64,000 bases of DNA from Thiomonas bhubaneswarensis (GTDB taxonomy: Bacteria > Pseudomonadota > Gammaproteobacteria > Burkholderiales > Burkholderiaceae_C): the NCBI RefSeq assembly GCF_001418255.1, contig NZ_LIPV01000011.1, positions 1 through 64,000 of the forward strand, written 5' to 3'. The notes below the pieces were generated by a model. The model made no database searches and was not told the DNA's origin. It saw only the letters and a program-made list of their open reading frames with translations. The translations under genes and the position numbers were made by a program. This document shows positions 9,515 to 18,018 of this stretch, in pieces (within the stretch, counting starts at the first letter, position 1; every line of letters begins with the position of its first letter).

Positions 9515-11637
9515 TGGGTTTTGCCGCCAGGCGGGCGCGCAAGGCCGCCGCGCTCGCGGCCGAGGGACTGCGCACGCTGATTGCCGCAGCCCATTCGCAA
9601 TCGCAGCCCGTAGAGCAGTGGTTCTGGGTCATCGAGGCGCTGGACTGGCTGCGCCACGGCCCACCCCCCGAAGTTCTGCGCGCTGAGTTGACGCTCGCGC
9701 CCACAGCGGCCCCGGGCGATGCCGCCTTGCCCGAGGAGATCGAGCGGCTCAACCTGCTGCTCGACGTGCTCGACGGCCAGCCCGAGCGCCGCGCGGACAT
9801 CGCGGCCATTCTGGGGGGGGTGTTGCGGCACACCGACGCCACCTTGCTGCTGGCGGATTTCGGCTTCAGCCAGCGTCCCTCGTTTTTCAGCGAGTTCGGC
9901 GAGCGTTTGCGCAACAAGTGGCTGCCCCAGTCGCCCGAAACACGCGATCTGGCCGTTCTGTTCTCGCTGTTCTTCCCGCACGAGCACGATGCAGTCTGGC
10001 TGGAGGCGCTCGACACGCGCACGCTTCACCGCCTGACCGAGTTGCTGGCGACGCCCGTCGCCGTCAAGCACGCACAAGACCTGCCTGCCACCGCGGCGCT
10101 CTGGCGCACTGCGCTGCTCGACGCGCTGACCTACACCATCAGCCAGATCCGCGCCACCGGCTTCTCGCCCGACCTGCGCTCGCGCATGCAGCGCAACAAC
10201 GCGCTGGACATGGATGTCGAGGCGCCCTTCAAGCATCTGGCGGCGCAGTATGAGCAGGTGAAGGCGCTGTTGACCAACGACGCATCCGCCGAGCCGAATG
10301 CATTGAGCCAGTCGCTGACCCTGTTGCGCGCCGGACTGGCCGCCTGCCGTCAGCAGGCTGATTCGGTCACCGGCCACCTTGAAGACTATGGCACCTCCGT
10401 CAGCCTGGTCTATGTGCTGCATCAGCTGCACCAGCGCATCGACCGCGCCGAGGCGCTGTTGAACTGCCTCGTGGGCGACACCCCGGCACGCGACACCGTT
10501 CATCTGTTCGCAACCCTGGTGCGCCTGAACGCGCAACGCCGCAGCCTGAGCGCGCTGTGGCGACACAACACCGCGCTGCTGGCCAGGAAAATGGCCGAGC
10601 GCCACGCCGAGTCGGGCGAGCATTACATCACCCGCGACCGCCGCGAATACCGCGCCATGCTGGGCGCGGCCATGGGCGGTGGGCTGATCATGGGGTTCAC
10701 CACCTGGATCAAGATCGGCATTCTCGGGCTGCAGAGTGCACTGTTCTGGACCGGCCTGCTCGCAGGGTTGAACTACGCCGTGAGCTTCGTCATCGTGCAA
10801 CTGCTGCACTGGACCATCGCCACCAAGCAACCGGCGATGACGGCGCCGGCGATGGCCGACAAGCTCGCCGAGCTGTCCAAGCCCGGCGGCGTGGAGCGCT
10901 TCGTCGACGAGGTCGCCAACCTCACCCGTTCGCAGTCGGCCGGGGTGTTCGGCAATGTGCTGATGGTCATGCCCGTGGCGCTGCTCATCGGCCTGGGCGG
11001 GCTGGCCTGGTTCGGCCCGCAGTTCCTGCCCGTACCCAAGGCGGAGCATGAGCTTGAGTCGCTGTCGCTGCTCGGGCCGACCCCGCTGTTTGCCGCGTTC
11101 ACCGGGGTGCTGCTGTTTCTTTCCAGCGTGATTGCGGGCTGGGCGGAGAACGCCTTTGTCCTGCACCGGCTCGACAGCGCACTGGCCTGGAATCCGCGCA
11201 TCCGCCGTCGCCTGGGGCCGCAGCGCGCCGCGCGTTGGGCCACCTGGTGGCGACGCAACATCGGAGTGATGGCAGGCAATGTGTCGCTCGGCCTGTTGCT
11301 GGGGCTGACGCCGGAGTTTTTCCACATTTTCGGCATCGATCTTCAGGTGCGCCACGTCACCCTGTCATCGGGCATGTTCGGCGCGGCCTGCGCCAGTCTG
11401 GGGCCCGCGGTGGTGAACGACCCGGCGTTCTGGTGGGCGCTGGCCGGGATAGCCGTCAACGGCGTGCTCAACGTCGGCGTGAGTTTCTATCTGGCCTACC
11501 GACTGGCCTTGCGTGCCCGAGGCATCCACGTCAAGGAGCGCCGCGCCATCTACGCCAGCATCGCGCGCCGACTGCTGCGTCGGCCGTGGACATTCATCCT
11601 GCCGCCGCGCTCAGCAGCGTCCGCAGACCCCGCATGA
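9514..11637 (+). CDS. Polytopic membrane protein, 'site-specific recombinase' family (PF10136-like)
   Basis: 707 residues from ATG 9514 (a TTG one codon earlier is also possible). The N-terminal half, to about residue 380, is soluble and helical ([60 protein letters not shown]). The C-terminal half has at least five hydrophobic segments (for example [71 protein letters not shown]). The family carries the name Gcr site-specific recombinase, yet no integrase or resolvase motif is visible and the topology argues against DNA recombination. Coupled to apaG (TGATG) and mltA (ATGA). Confidence 0.8.
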   Translation: MGFAARRARKAAALAAEGLRTLIAAAHSQSQPVEQWFWVIEALDWLRHGPPPEVLRAELTLAPTAAPGDAALPEEIERLNLLLDVLDGQPERRADIAAILGGVLRHTDATLLLADFGFSQRPSFFSEFGERLRNKWLPQSPETRDLAVLFSLFFPHEHDAVWLEALDTRTLHRLTELLATPVAVKHAQDLPATAALWRTALLDALTYTISQIRATGFSPDLRSRMQRNNALDMDVEAPFKHLAAQYEQVKALLTNDASAEPNALSQSLTLLRAGLAACRQQADSVTGHLEDYGTSVSLVYVLHQLHQRIDRAEALLNCLVGDTPARDTVHLFATLVRLNAQRRSLSALWRHNTALLARKMAERHAESGEHYITRDRREYRAMLGAAMGGGLIMGFTTWIKIGILGLQSALFWTGLLAGLNYAVSFVIVQLLHWTIATKQPAMTAPAMADKLAELSKPGGVERFVDEVANLTRSQSAGVFGNVLMVMPVALLIGLGGLAWFGPQFLPVPKAEHELESLSLLGPTPLFAAFTGVLLFLSSVIAGWAENAFVLHRLDSALAWNPRIRRRLGPQRAARWATWWRRNIGVMAGNVSLGLLLGLTPEFFHIFGIDLQVRHVTLSSGMFGAACASLGPAVVNDPAFWWALAGIAVNGVLNVGVSFYLAYRLALRARGIHVKERRAIYASIARRLLRRPWTFILPPRSAASADPA

Positions 11638-12875
11638 AAGGCGCGGCGCTGAGCGTTGTGGGACGCAGTGCGCGGGCCGCGCTGCTGTGCCTCGTGGTCG
11701 GCCTGCTGGCCTCGTGTGCCACGACGCCGACGCCCACGACCACCAGCGCGCCGACCGCGGCCATGCCCGCACCGGCCTGGCCGACCACCCCGCCGGGCAC
11801 GACGACAGCCTTGACCGGTTCCGGGGTGACCTTGACGGCTGCTTCATGGAGCGACCTGCCCGGCTGGTCGCAGGATGACTTCGGCTACGTCTGGCAGGCA
11901 TTCCGCCGCGACTGCTCGGCACGGCTTCCCGAGGCCCTCGCCGAGGTCTGCGCCCGGGCTGCTTCGGTGCCGCCGAACGACACGCAGGCGCAGCGGGCGT
12001 TTTTCCAGGCGCAGTTCGCACCCTGGCAGATCCAGTCAGCCGAGGGCAAGGATGCCGGGCTGATCACCGGGTATTACGAGCCGGTGCTGCACGGCTCGCT
12101 CACCCGACAATGGCCTTATGTCGTGCCGGTCTGGGGGCTGCCTGCCGACCTGGTGCCGCGCGCGCCTGGCAACGACGGCATCAGCGGCGGGCGTGTGGCC
12201 TGGGTCGATGGCCAGCAGCGCATCCTGCCCTACTGGAACCGGGCGCAGATCCAGGCCGATCCGGCGGTGCAGGCCGCGCTCGACCGCAGCGTGGTGGTCT
12301 GGCTCGACAGCGCCGTGGACGCGCTGTTTCTCCAGGTGCAGGGCTCCGGCCTGGTGCGTCTGCCCGACGGCCAGGACCTGCGGCTGAGCTATGCCGGCAC
12401 CAATGGCTGGCCCTACAAGTCGGTGGGCCGGTGGCTGCTCGACACCGGGCGCGTCAAGGGCACGGTCACCATGTCGGTCATCCGCGCCTGGGCGCAGATG
12501 CACCCGGACGAAGTGCCGCAGATGCTGGCCTCCAACCCTCGCGTGGTGTTTTTCACCGCTGCGCTCGACACCGATCCGCAACGCGGGCCGGTGGGCGCGC
12601 TGGGCGTGCCGCTGACGGCCATGCGCAGCATCGCCGTGGACAAGCGATCCATCGCGCTGGGTCTGCCGGTCTGGCTGTCCACCTCGCAACCCTATGCGAA
12701 CGGCACGCCACCGCAGCCGCTCAACCGTTTGGTCTTCGCCCAGGACGTGGGCTCGGCCATCACCGGCACCGTGCGGGCCGACCTGTTCACCGGCACGGGC
12801 GATGCCGCCGGTGAACTCGCCGGACGCATGCAGTGGCCCGGCCGGATGTGGGTCTTGCTGCCCGTCATCCCCTGA
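11634..12875 (+). CDS. mltA: Membrane-bound lytic murein transglycosylase A
   Basis: Outer-membrane lipoprotein that cleaves peptidoglycan glycan strands, leaving anhydromuramyl ends. 413 residues. The lipoprotein signal peptide ends in the lipobox LLASC (Cys near residue 25), followed by a Thr/Pro-rich linker. The MltA domain then shows GLITGYYEPVLHGS, YWNRAQIQ, FLQVQGSGLV, LSYAGTNGWPYKSVGRWL and the C-terminal 3D segment FAQDVGSAITGTVRADLF. The frame is open upstream, but ATG 11634 overlaps the preceding stop as ATGA and gives a proper signal peptide. Confidence 0.95.
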   Translation: MKGAALSVVGRSARAALLCLVVGLLASCATTPTPTTTSAPTAAMPAPAWPTTPPGTTTALTGSGVTLTAASWSDLPGWSQDDFGYVWQAFRRDCSARLPEALAEVCARAASVPPNDTQAQRAFFQAQFAPWQIQSAEGKDAGLITGYYEPVLHGSLTRQWPYVVPVWGLPADLVPRAPGNDGISGGRVAWVDGQQRILPYWNRAQIQADPAVQAALDRSVVVWLDSAVDALFLQVQGSGLVRLPDGQDLRLSYAGTNGWPYKSVGRWLLDTGRVKGTVTMSVIRAWAQMHPDEVPQMLASNPRVVFFTAALDTDPQRGPVGALGVPLTAMRSIAVDKRSIALGLPVWLSTSQPYANGTPPQPLNRLVFAQDVGSAITGTVRADLFTGTGDAAGELAGRMQWPGRMWVLLPVIP

Positions 12876-12963
12876 ATACGTCGCGAACTTGCGCGTGGCG
12901 GTGGCAGCCCGGACTGAATCGCTTTATGGTTTGGGTTTGATCCTCACTTTGGGAGCCTTGTCC

Positions 12964-13200
12964 ATGACCCTCGACCCACACGATCTCGCCCATGAATTCC
13001 CTGCCCTCGCCGACAAGATCCACAGCCTGAAGACCAGCAACGCCCACTTCCACAAACTGGCCGAGCGGTATGAAGAGATCAACAAGGAAACCGTGCAGAT
13101 CGAAGAAGGCGTGCGCGTCGCAGACGGCGCCTATCTCGAAACCCTAAAAAAGGAGCGGCTGCTGCTCAAGGACCAGATCGCCGCCATGCTCGCGGGGTAA
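12964..13200 (+). CDS. YdcH/DUF465-family small protein
   Basis: 78 residues, highly charged and helical: MTLDPHDLAHEFPALADKI, LKTSNAHFHKLAERYEEINK, then YLETLKKERLLLKDQIAAML. This is the usual DUF465 (YdcH) layout of two antiparallel helices. Function is unknown; members are cytoplasmic. The start is chosen at ATG 12964, preceded by GGGAG; the open frame upstream overlaps mltA and is ignored. It stands alone after mltA and converges on the DUF808 gene. Confidence 0.85.
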   Translation: MTLDPHDLAHEFPALADKIHSLKTSNAHFHKLAERYEEINKETVQIEEGVRVADGAYLETLKKERLLLKDQIAAMLAG

Positions 13201-13205
13201 AAACG

Positions 13206-14117
13206 TCAGGACACCGCCGCGCGCAGTTTCTGCACCCCCGTCCAGACGAGCACGGCGGCGATGCCCGCGATGATGCCGGTGGCGGCGTCGAACAGCAGCG
13301 GTGTCAGCCAACCCCAGCCTGCACCGACGCGATATGCCAGACTCTCGCTGGCGTGATGCAGCCAGGGCCAGCCGTGGGCGATGATGCCGCCGCCCACCAA
13401 AAACATGGCCGCGGTGCCGACCACGCTCAAGCCCTTCATCAGCCAGGGCGCTGCGGCCAGGATGCCCCGGCCAAGCCGCTGCGCCGCGGCGGAGGTCTGA
13501 CGGCTCAGGTAGAGCCCGGCATCGTCGAGCTTGACGATGCCGGCCACCAGACCATAAACCCCAACGGTCATCAGCAGCGAAATGCCCACGAGCACCGCCA
13601 CCTGCGTGGCGAAGCTCGCCTGGGCCACGGCCCCCAGGGTGATGGCGATGATCTCGGCCGACAGCACGAAATCCGTTCGCACCGCGCCCTTGACCTTGTC
13701 GCGCTCCAGCGCCAGCAGATCCACCTCGGTGTGTATGAGCGCTTCGGTCAGCTTTTCGTGATGCGCCGCATCCTCCGCGTCGTGGTGAAAGAACTTGTGC
13801 GCCAGCTTTTCGGCACCCTCGAAGCACAGGTAAAGACCGCCCACCATCAACAGCGGTGTGATGGCCCAGGGCGCAAACGCGCTGATGGCCAGGGCCAGCG
13901 GCACGAGAATGGATTTGTTGATCAACGAGCCCTTGGCCACGGCCAGCACGACCGGAATCTCGCGGTTGCTCTGCACGCCGGTGACCTGCTGGGCGTTGAG
14001 CGCCAGATCATCGCCCAGCACGCCCGCGGTCTTTTTCGCCGACAGCTTGGTGAGCACGGCGATGTCGTCCAGCACCGTGGTGATGTCGTCGAGAAGGGCG
14101 AGCAGACTGGTGGCCAT
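13206..14117 (-). CDS. DUF808 family inner-membrane protein (YedI-like)
   Basis: 303 residues, starting MATSLLALLDDITTVLDDIA. It has the family core LTKLSAKKTAGVLGDDLALNAQQVTG and several membrane segments (LVPLALAISAFAPWAITPLLMVGGLYLC, VAVLVGISLLMTVGVYGLVAGI, GLSVVGTAAMFLVGGGIIAHG, WGWLTPLLFDAATGIIAGIAAVLVW). The HKFFHHDAEDAAHHEKL stretch between segments is His/acid-rich. Function is unknown. ATG 14117 is the family start. Divergent from the TauE-type permease. Confidence 0.9.
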   Translation of the reverse strand: MATSLLALLDDITTVLDDIAVLTKLSAKKTAGVLGDDLALNAQQVTGVQSNREIPVVLAVAKGSLINKSILVPLALAISAFAPWAITPLLMVGGLYLCFEGAEKLAHKFFHHDAEDAAHHEKLTEALIHTEVDLLALERDKVKGAVRTDFVLSAEIIAITLGAVAQASFATQVAVLVGISLLMTVGVYGLVAGIVKLDDAGLYLSRQTSAAAQRLGRGILAAAPWLMKGLSVVGTAAMFLVGGGIIAHGWPWLHHASESLAYRVGAGWGWLTPLLFDAATGIIAGIAAVLVWTGVQKLRAAVS

Positions 14118-14230
14118 GATCGGGCGAAATGTGTTACTGAAGGAAAGCGGCATTGGACTACAAACAGCGCGACAGGCGCCGGGCAAACCAACCGCTGTGC
14201 GTATGCTTGTGCTTTTTGTGTGACAGTCTC

Positions 14231-14989
14231 ATGCCTTTCGATGGTTTCACCCTGGCGCTGGTCGCGCTGGCCGCTTTCCTGGGCGCTGCGCTGAACGCCG
14301 CAGCCGGAGGCGGTAGCTTCCTCACCCTTCCCGCGCTGATCTACGCCGGCGTTCCGCCCGTGGCCGCCAACGCCACCGGCACCACCGCCCTGCTGCCGGG
14401 CTATGTCGCCAGCACCTGGGGCTTCCGCGAGGATCTGGGGCCGCCGCGAGCCGTCGGCATGACCGCGCTGCTGGCCACCTGTCTGGTGGGCGGCGGCCTG
14501 GGCGCGGGGTTGCTCATCACCACCAGCAATCAGGCGTTTCGGGCGCTGGTGCCTTGGTTGCTGCTGTTCGCCACGGCCTTGTTCGCCTTCGGGCCGACCC
14601 TGCTGCGTTGGATCGGTCGCCACCCCGAGCAGCACGCCTCGCGAGCTCAGGCGCTGCTCGGTCTGTTCGTGGTGAGCGTGTATGGCGGCTATTTCAACGG
14701 CGGGCTCGGCGTGCTCTTGCTGGCATTGCTGACCCTGATTGGCGAAACCCACCTCAACCGGATGAATGCGCTGAAAAATGCCGTCTCCGCCGTGCTCACC
14801 CTGTTCGCCGTGGGTATTTACGCTGCAGCGGGCACGGTGCAGTGGCGCTGGGTTGCGGTGATGCTGCCCGCCGTGCTGCTCGGCGGCTATGTGGGCGCGC
14901 GCGCCGCGCGGCGCATTCCCCGCGACGTGATGCGCTGGGGCATCGTCATCATCGGCCTGGTGATGAGCGCGCTGTTTTTTCGCAATTAA
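14231..14989 (+). CDS. TauE/SafE-family membrane transporter
   Basis: 252 residues with about eight hydrophobic segments, starting MPFDGFTLALVALAAFLGAALNAAAGGGSFLTLPAL. It shows the family's repeated glycine-rich halves: the first around AAAGGGSFLTLPALIYAGVPP and NATGTTALLPGYVAS, the second around GGYFNGGLGVLLLALL and HLNRMNALKNAVSAVLTLFAVG. Members export sulfite, sulfoacetate or related anions, or move other organic anions; the substrate here is not predictable. Its 3' end overlaps that of the convergent diguanylate cyclase by 4 bases. Confidence 0.88.
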   Translation: MPFDGFTLALVALAAFLGAALNAAAGGGSFLTLPALIYAGVPPVAANATGTTALLPGYVASTWGFREDLGPPRAVGMTALLATCLVGGGLGAGLLITTSNQAFRALVPWLLLFATALFAFGPTLLRWIGRHPEQHASRAQALLGLFVVSVYGGYFNGGLGVLLLALLTLIGETHLNRMNALKNAVSAVLTLFAVGIYAAAGTVQWRWVAVMLPAVLLGGYVGARAARRIPRDVMRWGIVIIGLVMSALFFRN

Positions 14990-15771
14990 CCCGCTGCGCA
15001 GCAGCCCACTTCGATACGGTTCTTGCCATTGCGCTTGGCGGCGTAAAGCGCCTGATCGGCCAGACGCAAGACCCGATCGAGGTGGGTCATGCCCTGGTGG
15101 AACAACGCTAGGCCGATGCTGATGGTCACCGGCTGCGGCCCCTGGGACATGACCACTGGTCGCGCCTGCGCTGCGTGCAGGAAACGCTCGGCGCACTGCT
15201 GCGCCTTCTCCAGATCGGCGTCGCGAATCAGCAGGGCGAATTCTTCGCCGCCGATGCGGGCGAACACATCGGAGGCGCGTAGTTGCTCGCGACATTGCGC
15301 CACCAGGTGCCGCAAGACTTCGTCGCCGCCCAGATGGCCGTGACGATCGTTGATGGCCTTGAAATTGTCCACATCGATGATGGCCACGGCGAAACTGGCG
15401 CCCGTGGCTTCGGCCTGCTGGATCTGCTGCTGCAACGCCTGCATGAAATAGCGCCGGTTATGCAGTCCGGTCAGGGGGTCGTGGTGCACGGCGTGATCGA
15501 GTTCGGCGCGGGCACGTTCGAGCTGCAGAACCAGCCGCAGCGTGAGATAGGTCATCACAGGTGCGATCAGCGACGGCGTGGCGATGGTGATGACCCAGGC
15601 GGGAAGCCCCATGGTGCCGTCGAACACGAGATAGGTCAGGCCCGCCGCGATCACAATGGATACCGCGACCGACCCCAACGTGATCAGCAGCACCACGGCA
15701 GGCAGCCCCCACCTCAGCAGGAGCGCCTTGAGCAGCCCCAGGGAGGGTTGGTCTGCCCTGGGGGCAGTCAC
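14986..15771 (-). CDS. Membrane diguanylate cyclase (GGDEF)
   Basis: Predicted to make cyclic di-GMP from two GTP. 261 residues from a GTG at 15771 that overlaps the stop of the small upstream gene (GTGA). Two membrane segments (about residues 22-50 and 56-84) are joined by a short loop with no periplasmic sensor, then a short coiled stretch and a GGDEF domain: DPLTGLHNRRYF, IIDVDNFKAINDRHGHLGGDEVL and the active-site GGEEF (174-178). An intact inhibitory-site RxxD (RASD, 165-168) lies five residues before it, so product feedback is expected. A stand-alone CZB zinc-sensor gene lies divergently next door. Confidence 0.93.
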   Translation of the reverse strand: MTAPRADQPSLGLLKALLLRWGLPAVVLLITLGSVAVSIVIAAGLTYLVFDGTMGLPAWVITIATPSLIAPVMTYLTLRLVLQLERARAELDHAVHHDPLTGLHNRRYFMQALQQQIQQAEATGASFAVAIIDVDNFKAINDRHGHLGGDEVLRHLVAQCREQLRASDVFARIGGEEFALLIRDADLEKAQQCAERFLHAAQARPVVMSQGPQPVTISIGLALFHQGMTHLDRVLRLADQALYAAKRNGKNRIEVGCCAAG

Positions 15772-15950
15772 TTCCCGCCGTCCTTCACGATGAGATAGAC
15801 GCCCAAGGCCGCCATTCCCATCCAAAGCGCCATGGCTCCAGTACCCAGCCATTGCGCGACTTGATCGATGAACAGCAGAAACACGGCGGCCAGCGCCAGT
15901 ACGGCATTGCCCAGCCAGAAGAGACGCCCATGCTTGGGTTGTTGTTGCAC
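15768..15950 (-). CDS. Small two-helix membrane protein coupled to the diguanylate cyclase
   Basis: 60 residues from a GTG at 15950 preceded by GGAGG at good spacing. Two hydrophobic segments (LGNAVLALAAVFLLFIDQVAQ and GAMALWMGMAALGVYLIV) are separated by a short loop, with a basic N-terminus and KDGGK tail. I do not recognise the family. Its TGA overlaps the GTG of the diguanylate cyclase, so the two are translationally coupled and may act together in the membrane; that role is inference. A longer frame starting at 16040 exists but lacks a ribosome-binding site. Confidence 0.6.
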   Translation of the reverse strand: MQQQPKHGRLFWLGNAVLALAAVFLLFIDQVAQWLGTGAMALWMGMAALGVYLIVKDGGK

Positions 15951-16121
15951 TGTGTTCCTCCTGTCCCCGCCAAGGTGTGATGGCGCCAATCGTAGAGCCT
16001 TCATGCCCGCATGATCCATCCAGCGCTTGTCTTGCTGCATTGTAGAGACGCCTTTACATTGTTAATCTGAACCCTATTCGGTGAAATGCTCGGTTTCCGA
16101 ACCGACACCCAGGGAGGGCGT

Positions 16122-16508
16122 ATGGAACTCAACTTCTTCTCGGCAACCAACGCGCACAAGGCCTGGAAGAAACGGCTGCACGATTGCGTCAGCGGCTCGT
16201 GCAACACGCTCGACCCCGCCGTGATCGCCTTGGACAACCGCTGTGACCTGGGCAAGTGGCTCTATGCGATTCGCGACCAGCGCCCGGCGCTGAGCGCCGA
16301 CACGCAACGTCTTTTCACCCGCTTGCTCGAAGAACATGCGGCGTTTCACCGGGTGGCGGCCGGCGTGGTCGAGCAGGCGATGGCCGATCAGCAGAAGGAA
16401 GCCCTGCAGCAACTGCAGGCCGGGGGCGAATATGCCCGCATCTCCAATCAGGTCATCGGCACACTCGGCGAGCTCTATCTCAAACGCCGCGAATTCGGCA
16501 TGGATTGA
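16122..16508 (+). CDS. Stand-alone CZB (chemoreceptor zinc-binding) domain protein
   Basis: 128 residues consisting of one CZB four-helix domain. The zinc ligand pattern is visible: His12 (NAHKAWK), Cys41 (NRCDLGKWL), His72 and His76 ([10 protein letters not shown]). CZB domains sense zinc or oxidants in chemoreceptors and in DgcZ, where CZB controls a GGDEF domain in cis. Here there is no output domain, so it probably acts in trans. AGGGAGGG precedes the ATG. It is divergent from the small membrane protein/diguanylate cyclase pair, which suggests a split sensor; that link is inference. Confidence 0.85.
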   Translation: MELNFFSATNAHKAWKKRLHDCVSGSCNTLDPAVIALDNRCDLGKWLYAIRDQRPALSADTQRLFTRLLEEHAAFHRVAAGVVEQAMADQQKEALQQLQAGGEYARISNQVIGTLGELYLKRREFGMD

Positions 16509-16557
16509 TCCATGCCAAGGCGCTGAGAGTCAGAGGGCGGTCTGCGACAATACCGGC

Positions 16558-17646
16558 ATGACCGCCCCTCTCGCCAACGACACCTTCCTGCGCGCCCTGC
16601 GCCGCCAGCCCACCGACTACACCCCGCTCTGGCTTATGCGCCAGGCCGGGCGCTATCTCCCCGAGTACAACGCCACCCGCGCGCGCGCCGGGAGTTTTCT
16701 CGGCCTGGCGCAAAACCCCGACTTCGCCACCGAGGTGACGCTGCAGCCGCTGGACCGCTACGCGCTGGACGCGGCCATTCTGTTCTCCGACATCCTCACC
16801 GTGCCGGATGCGATGGGGCTGGGCCTGCGCTTTGCGGCGGGGGAAGGCCCGAAGTTCGACCGCCCGCTGCGCACCGAGACCGATGTCGCCGCGCTGGCCG
16901 TGCCCGACATGGACAAGCTGCGCTATGTGTTCGATGCAGTGGCGCAAATTCGTCGCGCCCTGGTGCAGAACGGCACCCAGCGCGTGCCGCTCATCGGCTT
17001 TTCCGGCAGCCCGTGGACGCTGGCCTGCTACATGGTCGAAGGCGGTGGCAGCGACGACTACCGCACCGTCAAGACGATGCTCTATGCCCGCCCCGATCTG
17101 ATGCACCGCATTCTTTCGGTGAACGCCGAAGCGGTGGCGCAATACTTGGCGGCGCAGATCGACGCCGGCGCCCAGGCGGTGATGATTTTCGACTCGTGGG
17201 GCGGCGTGCTGGCCGATGGCGCCTTCCAGGCCTTCTCACTGGCGTACAGCCAGCGGGTGATTGCGGCGCTCAAGGCCCATGCCGACGCGGCCGACGTGCC
17301 GGTCATTCTGTTCACCAAGGGCGGCGGCCAGTGGCTCGAAGCCATGGCCGACACCGGAGCCGACGCCCTGGGGCTGGACTGGACCACCGATCTGGGCCGC
17401 GCCCGCGCCCGTGTCGGGCACAAAGTGGCGCTGCAGGGCAACCTCGATCCTACGGTGCTGTTCGCCCCGCCCGAAGCGATCGCCACCGAGGCCCGCCGAC
17501 TGCTCGACTGCTTCGGCCCGGTCGAGGCTGGCGCGGGGCATGTGTTCAACCTGGGGCATGGCATTTCGCAGTTCACGCCACCCGAGCATGTCTCGGCTCT
17601 GGTCGAGGCCGTGCACAGCCATAGCCGCCAGTTGCATCGCCGTTGA
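16558..17646 (+). CDS. hemE: Uroporphyrinogen decarboxylase
   Basis: Decarboxylates the four acetate groups of uroporphyrinogen III to give coproporphyrinogen III in heme synthesis. 362 residues with the N-terminal signature [20 protein letters not shown], the active-site Asp region [51 protein letters not shown], the second signature [18 protein letters not shown] and C-terminal [19 protein letters not shown] 16558 gives the family N-terminus. Followed by a DnaA-box-rich intergenic region and priA; the hemE-priA pair is common in Burkholderiales. Confidence 0.97.
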   Translation: MTAPLANDTFLRALRRQPTDYTPLWLMRQAGRYLPEYNATRARAGSFLGLAQNPDFATEVTLQPLDRYALDAAILFSDILTVPDAMGLGLRFAAGEGPKFDRPLRTETDVAALAVPDMDKLRYVFDAVAQIRRALVQNGTQRVPLIGFSGSPWTLACYMVEGGGSDDYRTVKTMLYARPDLMHRILSVNAEAVAQYLAAQIDAGAQAVMIFDSWGGVLADGAFQAFSLAYSQRVIAALKAHADAADVPVILFTKGGGQWLEAMADTGADALGLDWTTDLGRARARVGHKVALQGNLDPTVLFAPPEAIATEARRLLDCFGPVEAGAGHVFNLGHGISQFTPPEHVSALVEAVHSHSRQLHRR

Positions 17647-17744
17647 GATCGGCTTGCTGCCAGCATCGTCCGAACTTCGCGTGACGGGCTCTTGCCCCAG
17701 CCGAGAAGCAAAAATCGGCGCTTTGTCAAGGGCCTCGAATCAGC

Positions 17745-17932
17745 TTATGCACATTCTTGGTTCCTTTGCAGCGCAGCAAGTTGATCACAGACTTGACTTG
17801 AAATTACATCACTCAAGTTATTGATTTTCGCTAAAGTTTTCGATATTTCACAATTTGGCAAATTGTTCTGCACAGGCTTATCCACAGCTTGAACGCCGAC
17901 CCGCACAGGATTGATGCACAGAGTTATCCACA
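17745..17932 (+). promoter_or_regulatory. Array of DnaA-box-like sites with an AT-rich stretch (372-base hemE-priA gap)
   Basis: The gap 17647-18018 holds two perfect DnaA boxes, TTATCCACA at 17878-17886 and 17924-17932. Each is preceded, 12 bases earlier start to start, by a degenerate box: TTCTGCACA (17866) and TGATGCACA (17912). A near-perfect TTATGCACA lies at 17745. All face the same way. Between the first site and the pairs lies a conspicuously AT-rich 17795-17865, unlike the rest of the window, with an ACTTGA/TCAAGT inverted repeat (17796-17818). This fits a replication origin or a DnaA-controlled promoter for priA. No other gene is seen in the gap. Confidence 0.6.
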
Positions 17933-18018
17933 TCCTGCTCCACGCTTCCATTTGCCCTGCATTCACGCCGACTTAGCGCCGATTTCGTCCTCCGATTTTC
18001 ATCACCCGCGCTCAACTC

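Noticed and set aside
9430-11355. 641-codon open frame on the minus strand opposite the membrane protein after apaG
   Set aside because: No motif or membrane pattern, and the plus-strand gene is coupled to both neighbours by start/stop overlaps.
9514-11637. True site-specific recombinase activity
   Set aside because: The family name says recombinase, but no integrase or resolvase catalytic residues are seen and half the protein is membrane-spanning; I keep the name only as a family label.
17781-17789. TTGATCACA as a further DnaA box
   Set aside because: Three mismatches to TTATCCACA and no spacing relation to the other boxes.
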